This document shows, in pieces, positions 26,952 to 38,497 of a stretch of DNA of 64,000 bases. This DNA comes from Bacteroidota bacterium. GTDB taxonomy: Bacteria > Bacteroidota > Bacteroidia > Chitinophagales > JADJOU01. The DNA is taken from assembly GCA_016713645.1 (NCBI GenBank), contig JADJOU010000008.1:124001-188000 (forward strand), in the 5' to 3' direction. Made by a program: the position numbers and the translations under genes. The first letter of the stretch is position 1. Every line of letters starts with the position of its first letter. The notes under the pieces are model-generated. The model made no database searches. It had not been told where the DNA came from and worked only from the letters and a program-made list of their open reading frames with translations.

Positions 26952-27352
26952 TGACCTATTCAAATTTTATCACACAAGAAATTATTGATAAATTCATTCG
27001 ATTCTTCATCGTCGGAGGAATTAGTTTTGGCATAGACATGGGCACGACGTATATGTGCAAGGAAAAATTTAAGTTCAATAAGTATATCGCCAATACAACG
27101 GGGTTTTTAGTTGGGGCGATCTTTAATTTTTCAGCTAATAAAATTTGGACCTATCAAAATACGGAAATGGAATTGGCTGTGCAATTGGGCAAGTTCCTGA
27201 CAGTGGCATTGACGGCGCTATTGGTCAATAATATCATCATCTATATTATGACAGACAAGTTGAAATTCAACTTCTATGTCGCCAAAATTACAGCGGTTAC
27301 GCTCTTGATGTTTTTCAATTTCATTATGAATTTGAAATTCACTTTTGGGTAA
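26951..27352 (+). CDS. GtrA-family membrane protein
   Basis: 133 residues with four predicted membrane helices and the GtrA pattern: KFIRFFIVGGISFGIDMG, then FLVGAIFNFSANKIWTY, and a C-terminal FNFIMNLKFTFG. Members move lipid-linked sugars or act in cell-wall glycan synthesis. Start at ATG 26951 overlaps the aminopeptidase stop by one base, so it is translationally coupled to an unrelated enzyme. An in-frame ATG at 26903 lies within that gene and is less likely. Confidence 0.9.
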   Translation: MTYSNFITQEIIDKFIRFFIVGGISFGIDMGTTYMCKEKFKFNKYIANTTGFLVGAIFNFSANKIWTYQNTEMELAVQLGKFLTVALTALLVNNIIIYIMTDKLKFNFYVAKITAVTLLMFFNFIMNLKFTFG

Positions 27353-27358
27353 AGGGGA

Positions 27359-27985
27359 TTATTTAATCATGGAGATATAGGCGATTACCTTTGTCTCAAA
27401 GAATTCTTCTTTGAAGTAATCAGAAAGGGGCTTTACAATCACCTTTCGTTTAGATTCCGCAATTTCAGCAGATAAATCACCTCCTTTTAAAGTGATTAAG
27501 CCATTGTTCAATTTATTGAATTGTATAGGGTGATAGAGATTTTTTGTCCAGCGAATCAAATCTGAGAGCGGAGCGACAGCGCGCGATACGACAAAATCAT
27601 ATTGGTCCTTAATTTCCTCAACGCGGATATGTTTCGTCTGAATATTTTTCAAACCAATTGCAGCAGCGACTTCATCGACTACTTTGAGTTTTTTGGCGAT
27701 GGAATCGACAGCGAGAATTTCAATCTCGGGAAAGAAAATGGCGAGGGGAATAGCGGGGAATCCGCCGCCGGTGCCGAGGTCTAGTATTTTACTGCCATCT
27801 TTGAATTGAGCGTATTTGGCAATCGCGAGTGAATGAAGCACGTGTCTTTCATAGATATTATCTACATCTTTTCTAGAGATGACATTGATTTTTTCATTCC
27901 ATTCACCATAGAGAGATTGAAGTTGGTCGAATTGTTGCATTTGAGTATCAGACAATTCGGGGAAGTATTTTTTAATGATCTCCAT
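27359..27985 (-). CDS. rsmG: 16S rRNA (guanine-527-N7) methyltransferase RsmG
   Basis: 208 residues. SAM-binding motif ILDLGTGGGFPAIPLAIFFP, then ILAVDSIAKKLKVVDEVA and the family segment FVVSRAVAPLSDLIRW. Methylates G527 of 16S rRNA; loss gives low-level streptomycin resistance in other bacteria. Overlaps the end of folD by 14 bases, so it is downstream in the same operon. Confidence 0.96.
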   Translation of the reverse strand: MEIIKKYFPELSDTQMQQFDQLQSLYGEWNEKINVISRKDVDNIYERHVLHSLAIAKYAQFKDGSKILDLGTGGGFPAIPLAIFFPEIEILAVDSIAKKLKVVDEVAAAIGLKNIQTKHIRVEEIKDQYDFVVSRAVAPLSDLIRWTKNLYHPIQFNKLNNGLITLKGGDLSAEIAESKRKVIVKPLSDYFKEEFFETKVIAYISMIK

Positions 27986-28856
27986 AATTTCTTTGATAAG
28001 CTAGGAGCGTATTTTTGATGAGCATGGCTACGGTCATTGGTCCTACACCGCCTGGCACAGGTGTGATCGCGCTGCATTTGTTTTTTATGTTTTCAAAATC
28101 AGCATCACCGGCAATTCTATAGCCTTTAGGCAGCGTGGCGTCGTCAACACGTGTAATCCCCACATCGATGACCACTGCGCCCTCTTTGACCATCTCGCTT
28201 TTTAAGAAATGGGGAATTCCTAGTGCACAGATGATGATATCAGCTTGTTGAATATAATGTTCTATGTGGATTGTTTTGCTGTGAACTAAGGTAACAGTGC
28301 AATTTCCCGAGGGCTGATTGAGTCCGAGTAAAATGCTGATGGGCTTGCCGACAATATTACTTCTGCCGATGACAACAGCATGCTTCCCGCTGGTGGAGAT
28401 CTTGTATCGCTCGAGAATTTGCAAGATGCCAAAAGGTGTTGCGGGGATATAGCAGGGAAGTCCCAAGGCCATTCTGCCGAAATTAATCGGCGTGAAACCA
28501 TCGACATCTTTTTCTGGAGAAATCGCTTGAATGATATTGTTTTCGTTGATATGCTTAGGCAGGGGCAATTGAACGATGAATCCATCCAATTTTGGGTCCT
28601 TGTTTAGCTCATCTATTTTTTGCAGCAATTCAGCCTCTCCTATGGAAGCATCAAATGTAAACAAGGAAGATTCGAATCCACATTCGCCGCAAGATTTAAT
28701 TTTGCTATTGATATAGGTTTTGCTCGCGCCGTTGTCTCCAACGAGTATCGCCGCCAGATGAGGAGGGCGCTTACCTTTGTCTGTATAGGTCGCGACAACC
28801 TGTTTTACTTCTTCTTTGATTGTTTTGGAGAGGGCTATGCCATCGAGGATTTGCAT
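27972..28856 (-). CDS. folD: Bifunctional methylenetetrahydrofolate dehydrogenase/cyclohydrolase FolD
   Basis: 294 residues from ATG 28856 (MQILDGIALSKTIKEEV). An in-frame extension to 28973 would cross the promoter and is rejected. Motifs: catalytic Lys in SKTYINSKIKSC, GFIVQLPLP, PEKDVDGFTPINFG, VVIGRSNIVGKP and ITPVPGGVGPMTVAML. Interconverts 5,10-methylene- and 10-formyl-tetrahydrofolate for purine and formyl-Met synthesis. First gene of the folD-rsmG operon. Confidence 0.97.
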   Translation of the reverse strand: MQILDGIALSKTIKEEVKQVVATYTDKGKRPPHLAAILVGDNGASKTYINSKIKSCGECGFESSLFTFDASIGEAELLQKIDELNKDPKLDGFIVQLPLPKHINENNIIQAISPEKDVDGFTPINFGRMALGLPCYIPATPFGILQILERYKISTSGKHAVVIGRSNIVGKPISILLGLNQPSGNCTVTLVHSKTIHIEHYIQQADIIICALGIPHFLKSEMVKEGAVVIDVGITRVDDATLPKGYRIAGDADFENIKNKCSAITPVPGGVGPMTVAMLIKNTLLAYQRNYGDH

Positions 28857-28871
28857 AAAATTGGGAAAGTG

Positions 28872-28879
28872 CAAAATTA
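28872..28879 (-). promoter_or_regulatory. Predicted -7 element for folD
   Basis: Minus strand TAATTTTG, exact TAnnTTTG match, 15 bases upstream of ATG 28856. Supports the shorter FolD start. Confidence 0.5.
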
Positions 28880-28917
28880 GTGGATTATCCCCGAGAAATT
28901 TGTTTTTTCTTTGAGCA

Positions 28918-29226
28918 ATGGGAAAAACGAGAATAGACCGAAAATATTTGCCTGTTGAAGGAGACACCAGCATTCTCTATATTAAAGACAAAGAGATATG
29001 TATCGCGCGCAAAGAGGGAATTTATTACGCAATCGACAATTTATGTCCTCACGCAGGTGCAAGCTTGGGTATGGGCAAATGCGCGGGAGATTGGATTATC
29101 TGCCCCATGCACGATATACGGTTTAATATAAAAACAGGAAAAGGGCAGACTGAGAAATTCTTTGTAACCTCCTATCCGATACAAGAGATAAATCAGGAGT
29201 ATTATTTAATTTTAGAGGGAGAATAG
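28918..29226 (+). CDS. Rieske-type [2Fe-2S] protein
   Basis: 102 residues, no signal peptide. Cluster ligands Cys 43 and His 45 (CPH) and Cys 62 and His 65 (CPMH) have ferredoxin-type Rieske spacing, with GASLGMGKCAGDWIICPMHD around them. Resembles the small soluble Rieske ferredoxins or NirD-like subunits. No partner oxygenase or reductase is adjacent, so its acceptor is unknown. Divergent from folD and 45 bases upstream of arginine deiminase. Confidence 0.93.
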   Translation: MGKTRIDRKYLPVEGDTSILYIKDKEICIARKEGIYYAIDNLCPHAGASLGMGKCAGDWIICPMHDIRFNIKTGKGQTEKFFVTSYPIQEINQEYYLILEGE

Positions 29227-29257
29227 TCAATAGACATGGACTATTGCTAAAATTAGC

Positions 29258-29265
29258 TATTTTTG
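29258..29265 (+). promoter_or_regulatory. Predicted -7 element abutting the arginine deiminase start
   Basis: TATTTTTG, exact consensus, 6 bases before ATG 29272. Transcription would begin at or beside the start codon, suggesting a leaderless mRNA. Confidence 0.5.
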
Positions 29266-29271
29266 CGCATT

Positions 29272-30517
29272 ATGCGCCCACGTTTACAAGTATTATCAGA
29301 AGTTGCTCCCCTCAAAAAAGTAATCGTCCACTTCCCGGATGATGGAATTGAAATTGTCACTCCCAGCAATGCCTTGGAGTTTTTATATGATGATATCGTT
29401 TACCTGGATAGAATGCGCAAGGAGCATACCTTATTTTGGAATGTGATTGAGGCCTTTATTGGTAGAAATAATGTTTACGATACAGAAAACTTATTGTTTG
29501 AAGTGTTCGAAAAAAACAAAGTGGCGCGCGTCAATCTCATTGATGAAATCTGCGCACATGAAAAATTGTGATGATCAAGTGAAACGCCAATTGAGTAAGC
29601 TCTTTAATGAAGACTTAGTTTATACCTTATTTACAGGCTGTTTGACAAGAGGCGATCGACAGATATTTGCTCCACTACCCAATTATATTTTTACAAGAGA
29701 TATCGGCGTGATGGTCAATGAGTATGCGATTATTTGCCATGCAGCAAAGCATGCGCGCACGCGAGAAAATTTTATTACCAAGTATATTATCTATCATCAC
29801 CCAGTTTTTAAATCTGTACAAGAAAAGAATAATGAGCGAATCATCGATATGACTTTGGCGGGAGATGAAATCACGATGGAAGGCGGCGATGTGATGATGT
29901 TGGATAAAGACCACTTGATTATTGGTGTGAGTGAGAGGTCTACAGAAAAGGCTTTTCAGTATTTGATGGAGAAATTGTTTGAAAAGGATGTCGTTAAGAA
30001 TGTAATCAAAGTGGATATACCTAAGGAGCGAACATGCATGCATATCGATACATTATTTACGCAGATCAGCTCCAATGAATTTGTGGCCTATGAGCCGTAT
30101 ACCTTGATCAATAATGGGAAAATACATATCACCCAATATACCAAGGGCGCGAAGAAGACCAAGGAGTTTACTAATTTGAAGGATTGTTTGAAGAGCATCA
30201 ACCCCAAGATGGATTTCATTATCTGTGGAAATGGCGAGACGCCGCATGATGAGCGCGAGCAATGGACAGATGGCTGCAATCTCGTGGCATTGAAAGATGG
30301 CGTGGCGATTGCCTATGAGCGCAATCCAAAGACACAGAATGCCTTCGAAGAGAAGGGCTATAAAATAATAGACGGAGAATCTATCGTTTCAGCCTATAAG
30401 AATGGAATTTTCCATCCAGATAAGGTTAAGCGCACGATTATTTTCATACCATCTACTGAATTATCCAGGGCAAGAGGCGGCCCACACTGTATGACTTTCC
30501 CGATTTTGAGGGGGTAA
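29272..30517 (+). CDS. arcA: Arginine deiminase; one frameshift
   Basis: Start ATG 29272 (MRPRLQVLSEVAPLKKVIVH). Catalytic landmarks are in order: FTRDIG (Asp), MEGGDVMM (Glu), MHIDTLF (His) and RGGPHCMTF (nucleophilic Cys). Converts arginine to citrulline and ammonia. The frame breaks at the A5 run 29561-29565; with one A removed, AHE joins NCDDQVKRQL. Total about 415 residues, normal for the family. No ornithine transcarbamylase, carbamate kinase or antiporter is adjacent, so this is not a complete ArcABCD operon and the pathway role is open. Ends at a strong terminator. Confidence 0.9.
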
Positions 30518-30586
30518 TTTATAGTCCAAAACTAATTTATTAATAAACTTAAGAGAAGCTCAATCTCTAATTAAGAGTGAAATTTT

Positions 30587-30618
30587 AAGCCCGATAATTG
30601 ATTTTATCGGGCTTTTTT
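30587..30618 (+). terminator. Intrinsic terminator after arginine deiminase
   Basis: AGCCCGATAA pairs with TTATCGGGCT across a short loop, followed by a T6 run. The classic rho-independent form, 70 bases after the stop codon. Confidence 0.9.
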
Positions 30619-30691
30619 ATGACCGAGAATTAGCCAATTACTTTAAAGTTTGTGCATATTAGCTTAAAAATCAATTAAATTGAAAATTAAA

Positions 30692-30723
30692 TTTGGCAAT
30701 TTAAATATCAATATGTATCTTTG
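30692..30723 (+). promoter_or_regulatory. Promoter of the giant T9SS gene
   Basis: TTTG (30692-30695), 20 bases, then TATCTTTG (30716-30723): both Bacteroidota sigma elements at correct spacing. Predicted start near 30730 leaves a 5' leader of about 170 bases before ATG 30899. No riboswitch or clear hairpin was recognised in that leader. Confidence 0.65.
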
Positions 30724-30898
30724 ATATATATCAACAGTTTAAAAACAGGCCTATTCCATAATTTTACGCTTCTCTTTTTTACTTTTTCTTTTACCATTCA
30801 AGAGTAAATCTACCTGCGTTATCGATGATGCCCATTTCTATTTTGTGATAGAATAGACAATATTGTATACAATCATCTTACACTAAATATTTACTACT

Positions 30899-33800
30899 AT
30901 GGTAAAAAATCTACATCACATCGCAGTAATGCTCTTTTTGATTGCGGGAATCAATTTCGCAGAAGCACAACCTGGGACTCCGTCTTTTATAAGTGCAGCA
31001 TCAACTGCAACTGGGAATGCATTTCCACTTAACTCTACTACTTCGAATAAAGTACAATGGATTTATGCACCAGGGGTATTTTCAACTTCAGGGGGGGGGG
31101 CTGGAACACCAGTATCGTCTGGAAATAATATAACGAAAGTGTATATTAGAATTCAAACGGTTAATACAACCAATAGTTATACTGGGTTCACAATTTCAAT
31201 GGGACAAAATGTTGGAACTAGCGGATCATACGGCACAGCAACTGCGTCGGGAGTAGCTTTTAATACAGGCCTAACTTCTGTATATGCGCCTTCAGGGTCA
31301 GTTGTGCTAACAGGTGCAACAACTGGGTGTTGGTACGGATTTACATTAACTACACCGTTTCTATATGATCCAACAAAAGGTTTGGTGATAGAAGTAAAAG
31401 CAAATCAAGCGGTCTCAGGAGGTAATAGTGTTAATAATATTTCTACTACAGGAAATATGCAAAGACTGTATGCAGGCTATTCGGCAACTACTGGTACAAT
31501 TAATACTGGACTCACTCCTATTGGAATAGATGTCACACCTAACGCTGCATGTACAGCCCCACCCACCGCTGGAACAAATGTTATATCTCCTCTAACAGGA
31601 CTTTGCGCTGGTGGAAATCTATCTTTGAATTTGACAGGAAATTCAACAGGGTCAGGACAAACCTATGTTTGGAAGCGATCTTCAACCCTTGGAGGAACTT
31701 ATACAGCTATCTCGGGTGTATTAACGAGCCCTGCGTTTAATTACAGCCCAAGTGATTCAGGTTATTATAGATGTACGCTTTTCTGCAGTGGAGACTCATC
31801 TACCACAGCAGCGACCAAAGTGAATGTTGTAGCGCCATTTCCGGCGGGCACTTATACCATCAACTCGGCGGTTGCAACAGGAGGAACGAATTATCAGACA
31901 TTTACAGCGGCTGTCAATGCGCTTGCTTGCGGTATCGCAGGTCCAGTGGTATTCAATGTGGTACCTGGCAGCGGACCTTATAATGAGCAATTTTCAATTC
32001 CGAGTTTGATTGGTTCTTCATCGACAAATACCGTTACTTTTAACGGGAATGGAGATACAATCACCAGCGCTGGATCAGCTGGATATTGGGGAACTATCGA
32101 CTTGAATGGCGCAGATTATGTTCGAATTAAGAATTTAAACATTTTTGCAACAGCTGCAACCAATGCATTTGGTATTAGAATGGGTGGAGGAGCGGATAAT
32201 AATATCATTGATTCTTGCAATATTTATGTATTGCCCACTGCTACGGGGTCTACAGTTATTGGCGTGGTAATCAGCGGATCACCAATACTCTATTCAACAG
32301 CAGGGCCTAATGGTAAAAACAATGAGATACGCAATTGTAGTATTAATGGAGGATATATTGGAGTGTCTTTGTATGGAGAATCAGCAAGTAATATCAATAA
32401 TCAAAACAATAATGTAAGAAATTGCAGAATCACTGATTACTATATCTACGGAGTCTACAATATTTACCAAGGGAATAGCTTTATCTCCAATAATATAATA
32501 TCAAGGCCTACAAGGACGGGATCTACAACGACCTATGGAGTGATGTTGACAACAGGCTGCTCTAACATTACGGTTGAGAGAAATAGAATTCGAAATTTAT
32601 TTACTTCATTCCCTGCATCAACATCCACATGCTATCCGTTCTACTGCATTCTTACAACTGCAGGTGCTGGAAATGAAAATAGATTTATCAACAATGTCAT
32701 TTCAGATATTGTGCATGCAGGACCTATCTATGCAATTTATTTATCTTCTGGCAATTTTATAAAAGCCTATAATAATACCATTGTATTGGATGATGCAACT
32801 GCCACAACAACTTCTCCTACTTATGGAATCTATTCTGCGTCAACCACTGCAGCAAATTTAGATTTTAGAAACAATTCAATACATATTTCTAGAGGTGGAG
32901 CTGGAACTAAAGCATGTGTATATTATCGGTCAGCTTTGATAACGTCAGATAATAATAACTTGTATATGGCAAGTACTGCAGGTACAAATAATATTGGGGA
33001 TAATTCTACTTTATATTCATCACTCGCAACATGGCAAACGGCGAATGGCGGTACTTGGGATGCAAACAGTGTGAGCGCTAATCCATTATACAGCAATGCT
33101 GCTGTTTATAATTATATTCCTACTACAACAGCTTTGAATAATGCAGCAGCTTCTATTCCAAGTCTCGTGAGCATTGATATTGATAGTGTGGTGAGAAGTG
33201 TGACTCCGGATATTGGAGCGCATGAATTCACAGTAGGTACTTTGGATGCGAAGATTGATTGGGTAAGTCCTATGGGAGCCCAAACGGCTGGCAATAAGAA
33301 TGTGCGCGCGAAAATCACCAATATGTCTGTAGATCCTATTACAAGTTTAGTTGTCAACTATACAGATGGAACAAATGTCTATACGGATACTTTACCGTCA
33401 GTAGCTATGTTAACAGGCGATACGCTTATAGTGAATTTTACAAATTTATACAATTTGACGACTGCAGTAAGTTTGCGCGGATTTATTACTTCAGTGAATG
33501 GCATGTCGGATTTTGTAAGAGGAAATGATACATCGGCATGGCAAAATGTATGTATTGCCATGGCAGCAGGTACGTATACAATCAATTCAGCATTGCCTGA
33601 TACGGGTTCTAATTTTTCTACTTTCAATAATGCAGTGACAGCTATGTCATGCGGAATAGTTGGTCCAGTGATATTTAATGTTGCACCTGGTAGCGGACCG
33701 TATGCAGAGCAAGTAGATATTCCCGCTATACCGGGAAGTTCTTCCGTCAATACAGTGACCATAAATGGAAATAACAATGAATTGATTTTTGCAGGGGGAA

Positions 33801-36800
33801 ATGGATCAAATTTTGCAACATTAAACTTGAATGGAACTAGGCATTTGAGAATTAATAATTTGAATATTACTGGGACTGCTCTGACGAACTGTTACGGTAT
33901 TCATTTAATGGGAAATGCGGCATTTAATACTTTTGATAGTTGTACTGTTGCTGTTTCAACAACGGCTGCTGTAACCTCTGTAATGGGAGTTTCTATAAGC
34001 GCATCTAAAACTTCTTATACAACACAAGGAATTAATGCAAACAACAACCTCTTCAATAGATGTACAATTACGGGTGGATATTATGCAATGGTGTTCTACG
34101 GCTATTCAACATTAGACACAAATAATCGAAATAATAGTGTGACGAATTGCATTGTTAGAGACGCCTATTCTTATGGCATTTACAATATCTACCAAGGGTA
34201 TTCTATGATTTCCAATAATGTAATTGAAAGACCTACAAGAGCAAGCACTACGACAACAGCTGGCGTATTTTTAACTACAAATTGTGTCAATATACTTGTA
34301 GAAAAAAATAGAATTAGAAATTTATTCGGTGCAATAACAGGGTCAACTTCTACAGCCTATGGAATTTATTGCTCAAGCTCTGCCGGAAGTTCAGGACTTG
34401 AGAACAAATTCATCAATAATATTATTTCAGATATCAAATCAAATGGCGCTATTTATGCTATTTATCCTGTTGGCTCGACGTATGTTCAAATATATCACAA
34501 CACCATTAATTTAGATGATCAAACTGCCACCGCAGGAACAACATATGGGATTTATTCAACGGCAGCGACAGCGACAGGTGTAGACATAAAGAATAATATC
34601 GTCAATATTACAAGAGGTGGAACTGGAACAAAATACTGTATATTCTTGACGGGCTTAATTGCAACTTCGGATAACAATGATTTGTACATCAATAGTCCTG
34701 CGGGAACGAATGCTGTAGGATTTAATGTGTCAGCATATACAACTTTAGCTGATTGGCAAGCAGCAAATGGTTCAATATGGGATCAAAGTTCTGTTGGCCT
34801 TCAACCGAATTTCTTATCCATTGGTACAAATAATTTTAAGCCGACAAATCCATTATTAGACAATTTAGGAACCAATGTGGGTATTGCTACTGATATCGTA
34901 GGAAATTCGAGAAGTGTATCGACTCCTGATATAGGGGCTTATGAGATAATTCCTATTCCAATAGATTTGGGGGCTTTGTCAATTTCATCAACCAATCCTG
35001 GATTCAATGGATGTTATGATACGGCACAAACCATTTCTGTATTGGTTCAAAATCTAGGTATAGATACCCTTAGATTTAATCTCACACCAGCAACGGTTAC
35101 TTGCTATATAAGCGGAGCGATTATGGATACAGTGGTAGGGAATATTACCGATTCATTGCTTCCAGGAGCGACTAAACTTGTGACGATAACTGCAGGAGTG
35201 AATATGTCTGCATTGGGAACTTATACATTGATTGCAAAAACAAATATTGCGGGTGATGGAGATATTTTAAATGACATCATGCCAGCAGCAACAAACAGAA
35301 CTGCAGTTGCATTGGTTGGAGGCACTATTAGCAGCTTGGTTACTTCTCCAATGTGTTTAACTGGATCTCCGTCATCGTCAATTTCTGGGCATTCAGGATC
35401 TAATATACAGTGGCAATCTACGACGGATACAAATGGTGTTTGGAATAATGTTGGAACGATCAATTCAGTAAATTATACACCAATTTCTCCGTTAACACAA
35501 ACTACCTATATTAGGGCCAAAGAATATTGTAACACAACGATTGATAGTACAAATATTTTAAGTTTTAAAATACTGAATCCATCGGTCTCTAGTGTTACTT
35601 TAGATACCGTTTGTGGCAATGGTGTAGCAAATCTCGGAGTACAAATTGCAAATAGTTCAAGTGTAAAATGGTATACAACTGAATTTGGAAATACAGTAGT
35701 TGATACAAATCTAAATTATAACACCCCGAATATATCTTCTTCGGTAACTTATTATGTTTCAGCAAATACCGGAGGAGCATCAACGACTAGTTTACCATTA
35801 AATCCTTCTTCCGTTGGAACAGGGGCAACTTCAACAGCTCCCCAATATCTGACATTTTCACTTTCTAGTGAAGCACAAATAATTAGCGTGGATGTATTTC
35901 CAACGAACATCGGTACTGGAAGTATTCTCATTAAAAATTCAACAAATACAGTAACACTCCACACTATACCATTTAACAATACATCTATTACAAATGGAAC
36001 AACACCATTTAAGGTGTTTTTTAACATTGTATTGCCTGCTGGAAATTACATAATGTCCCAAGGATCTACATAAGTTTCAATGATAAGAAATTCTGCAGGA
36101 GCAACTTATCCATATATTGCTGGACCTTTATCAATCACAGGAAACAGTTTTAGTACAGTTTACTATTATTGGTTTTATAATTGGAATATTTCTACAGGAT
36201 GCGAATCTGCAAGAATCCCTGTTACAGCAACAGTCTTGTCTCCTCCAAAAATTTCAGCACCACGAGAACTTGGATTCTGTTTGCCAGGTGCTGTAAGTAC
36301 ACAAGTGGATAGTGCTTCTATGTATAATAATTATGCATGGTCGCCGATGACTGGAATCAGCCCGTCGGGAAATAATGTGAATTTCAATCCATCTGCTACA
36401 ACAGTTTATACCGTTACTGCAACGCAAACTTCTGGATTAAATTGTGTGAATACTGCTCAAGTCGTTGTCAAGGCACACGCCAATCCAGTGCCAAGCATTA
36501 CAAGCGCAGATACCATATTCTGTCAAAGCAATAGTCCAGCAGAAATATCTGTATTGTCTGCAACGAATCGCACTGCGAATAATTGGACAACTTTCTTGTA
36601 TCAAAGTTTTGAAACGGGCTTGAATGGATGGAGTATCAGCAATGAAGTTGGCAGAGAGCTAAGCTCATCTTGGATGGTGAGAAAAACCCCTGCAACTGTT
36701 GGAACCCAGACGTTCAATTTTGATAGGGATTCATGCATCGTTGCATTGAATGATTCTAGTACAAGTTTGACTTCAACCTATTTGAATACACCGAGTATTT

Positions 36801-38425
36801 CAACAATTGGCTTTGATTCTTTGAGAATGAGTTCGAGACTTATTTATGATTATGCAACGGGGGATAGTTTGGATATTCAAGCATCAACCAATGGAGGAGT
36901 TGACTGGGTCAATATCGCTGGAACTTGGATTAATTTCGATGTATCACTTGGCGCACCAGCAGGAGCAATTGTAGGATTTAATCTTCCTGCAATGTTCTTA
37001 AACCAAGCTGATTTGCAATTGAGAATGAGATCAAAATCAAACAATGGTTTTGTGGTAGGGATTGATAATATCGCTGTTGAAGGAAAAAGACATGCATCCT
37101 TTAATTGGACTTCTAACATCGGTGGTTATACTTCAAATAGAGAAGATAGCGTTCAAGTGCGACCAACAACAGATGCCTACTATTATGTGCAGATGATTGA
37201 CTCTTCTTCAGGTTGCCAAGGACGCGACACCGCTTTGGTGAGAAAAGGCTTGGTTGATCTAACTAAAATCTTGAATGGCGGAACAAGCGGCGCTACAGAT
37301 TCACTTGAAGCTACATGTAATGATGAGAGCACAGGATGGACCTATTACAGCGGAACAGGTTCTTTGTCTAGTTCAAACTTTTTCTTTGCAATTAATTGGG
37401 ATACCAACTATACGGCGCGGACACTTGCAAAAGTAAAAATAGGGACAAGTTCAAATTATATTTTAGATACCTCTGATCCAAGCGGAACGCTAATGAGAGG
37501 GACTTGGGTAATGAAGAAATATTGGAATGTTGATTTAAATGGAGCAAGTTTGGGAACACCTGTGAAAGTGCGGTTCTATTTTGATCCATCTGATTCAGCC
37601 ACTATTAGCAATGCTGCAGAAACATATGTGAATCAATATCTCAATGTCCCGATGAGACCTTGGATGGAGCCATTTACTTGGTTTAAAACAGTTACAGGAG
37701 CTTATGTCCCTGGAGCAAATATCGATTCTTCAGGCGTTGAAATGTTTAATAATGTCGCATTAAATGTAGAATCTTATGGAAATGAGAACGGCGCACATTA
37801 TGTACAATTTAGTAACGTGACAAGCTTCTCTGGCGGTAGCGGCTCTAGTGGTGCAGGTATTGGAACTCCGCTACCGGTCGAATTGCTCTACTTCAAAGCT
37901 AAAGCATTGGAAAGTGGAAACTTCCTCTATTGGGCAACTGCTTCTGAAAAGAACAATTCGCATTTCGAAATTGAATCTTCAATTGATGGAGAACATTTCA
38001 AGTATATAGGAAGAATCGAAGGCGCAGGAAATAGCGCTGAATTGAAGACATATGATTTCACAGATCTTCAGCCAAATTCTAATAGAACTTACTATCGATT
38101 GAAACAAGTTGATTTCGACGGAATGTTTGAATACAGCAAAATTCAAGTGGTTACAAGAGACGGTAAAATTTCTTTTGATGCATTGGTTTATCCAATTCCA
38201 GCGAGAGATAATATTACCATCGATATTATATCTAGTGATAAAGGAAATGCAAATATCATTATTACAGATATTGCAGGTAAAATTATTAGAACACAATCAG
38301 TTATCACTTCACTGGGAAATACGCAGATGAAATTGAATATTGGCGAACTGAATGCAGGAAACTATATTGTTACTATAGACAATGGTTCTGAGAGAGTAAA
38401 TAGAAAATTTGTCAAAGTAAATTAA
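30899..38425 (+). CDS. Giant beta-helix T9SS surface protein, with an in-frame stop
   Basis: About 2,500 residues. Signal peptide (about 1-24); an N-terminal lectin-like region; an Ig-like domain; two tandem copies of a roughly 450-residue parallel beta-helix module (each opening GTYTINSA and closing with DIGA-HE/YE); Ig-like segments; a jelly-roll-like module (FLYQSFETGLNGWSI); and a type A sorting domain (LVYPIPARDNITI). A TAA at 36071-36073 interrupts the frame. The next codons continue in the same frame (VSMIRNSAGATYPYIAG) within one Ig-like domain, so this is one gene with a nonsense change or base error. The second part has no signal of its own. Probably an adhesin or surface-layer-like protein. 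Confidence 0.88.
31091..31100 (+). repeat. G10 homopolymer inside the giant surface gene
   Basis: Ten consecutive G near codon 65, coding for three Gly then Ala in the present frame. It is by far the longest G or C run in the window. Such tracts near the start of surface-protein genes are typical slip-strand phase-variation switches. In this error-prone sequence the exact length is uncertain. Confidence 0.7.
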
Positions 38426-38444
38426 TCATCATCACCAGAAAAAC

Positions 38445-38480
38445 AAAGCCAATTCATTACACAATGAATTGGCTTTTTTA
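38445..38480 (+). terminator. Intrinsic terminator after the giant surface gene
   Basis: AAGCCAATTCATT pairs with AATGAATTGGCTT across a four-base loop and is followed by a T-run. Separates the plus-strand gene from the convergent methyltransferase gene. Confidence 0.9.
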
Positions 38481-38497
38481 TTTATGAAGATAAAGGT

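Noticed and set aside
29222..29245. AATAGTC / GACTATT inverted repeat after the Rieske gene as a terminator.
   Set aside because: The stem is short and AT-rich with a 10-base loop, includes the stop codon and has no U-tract.
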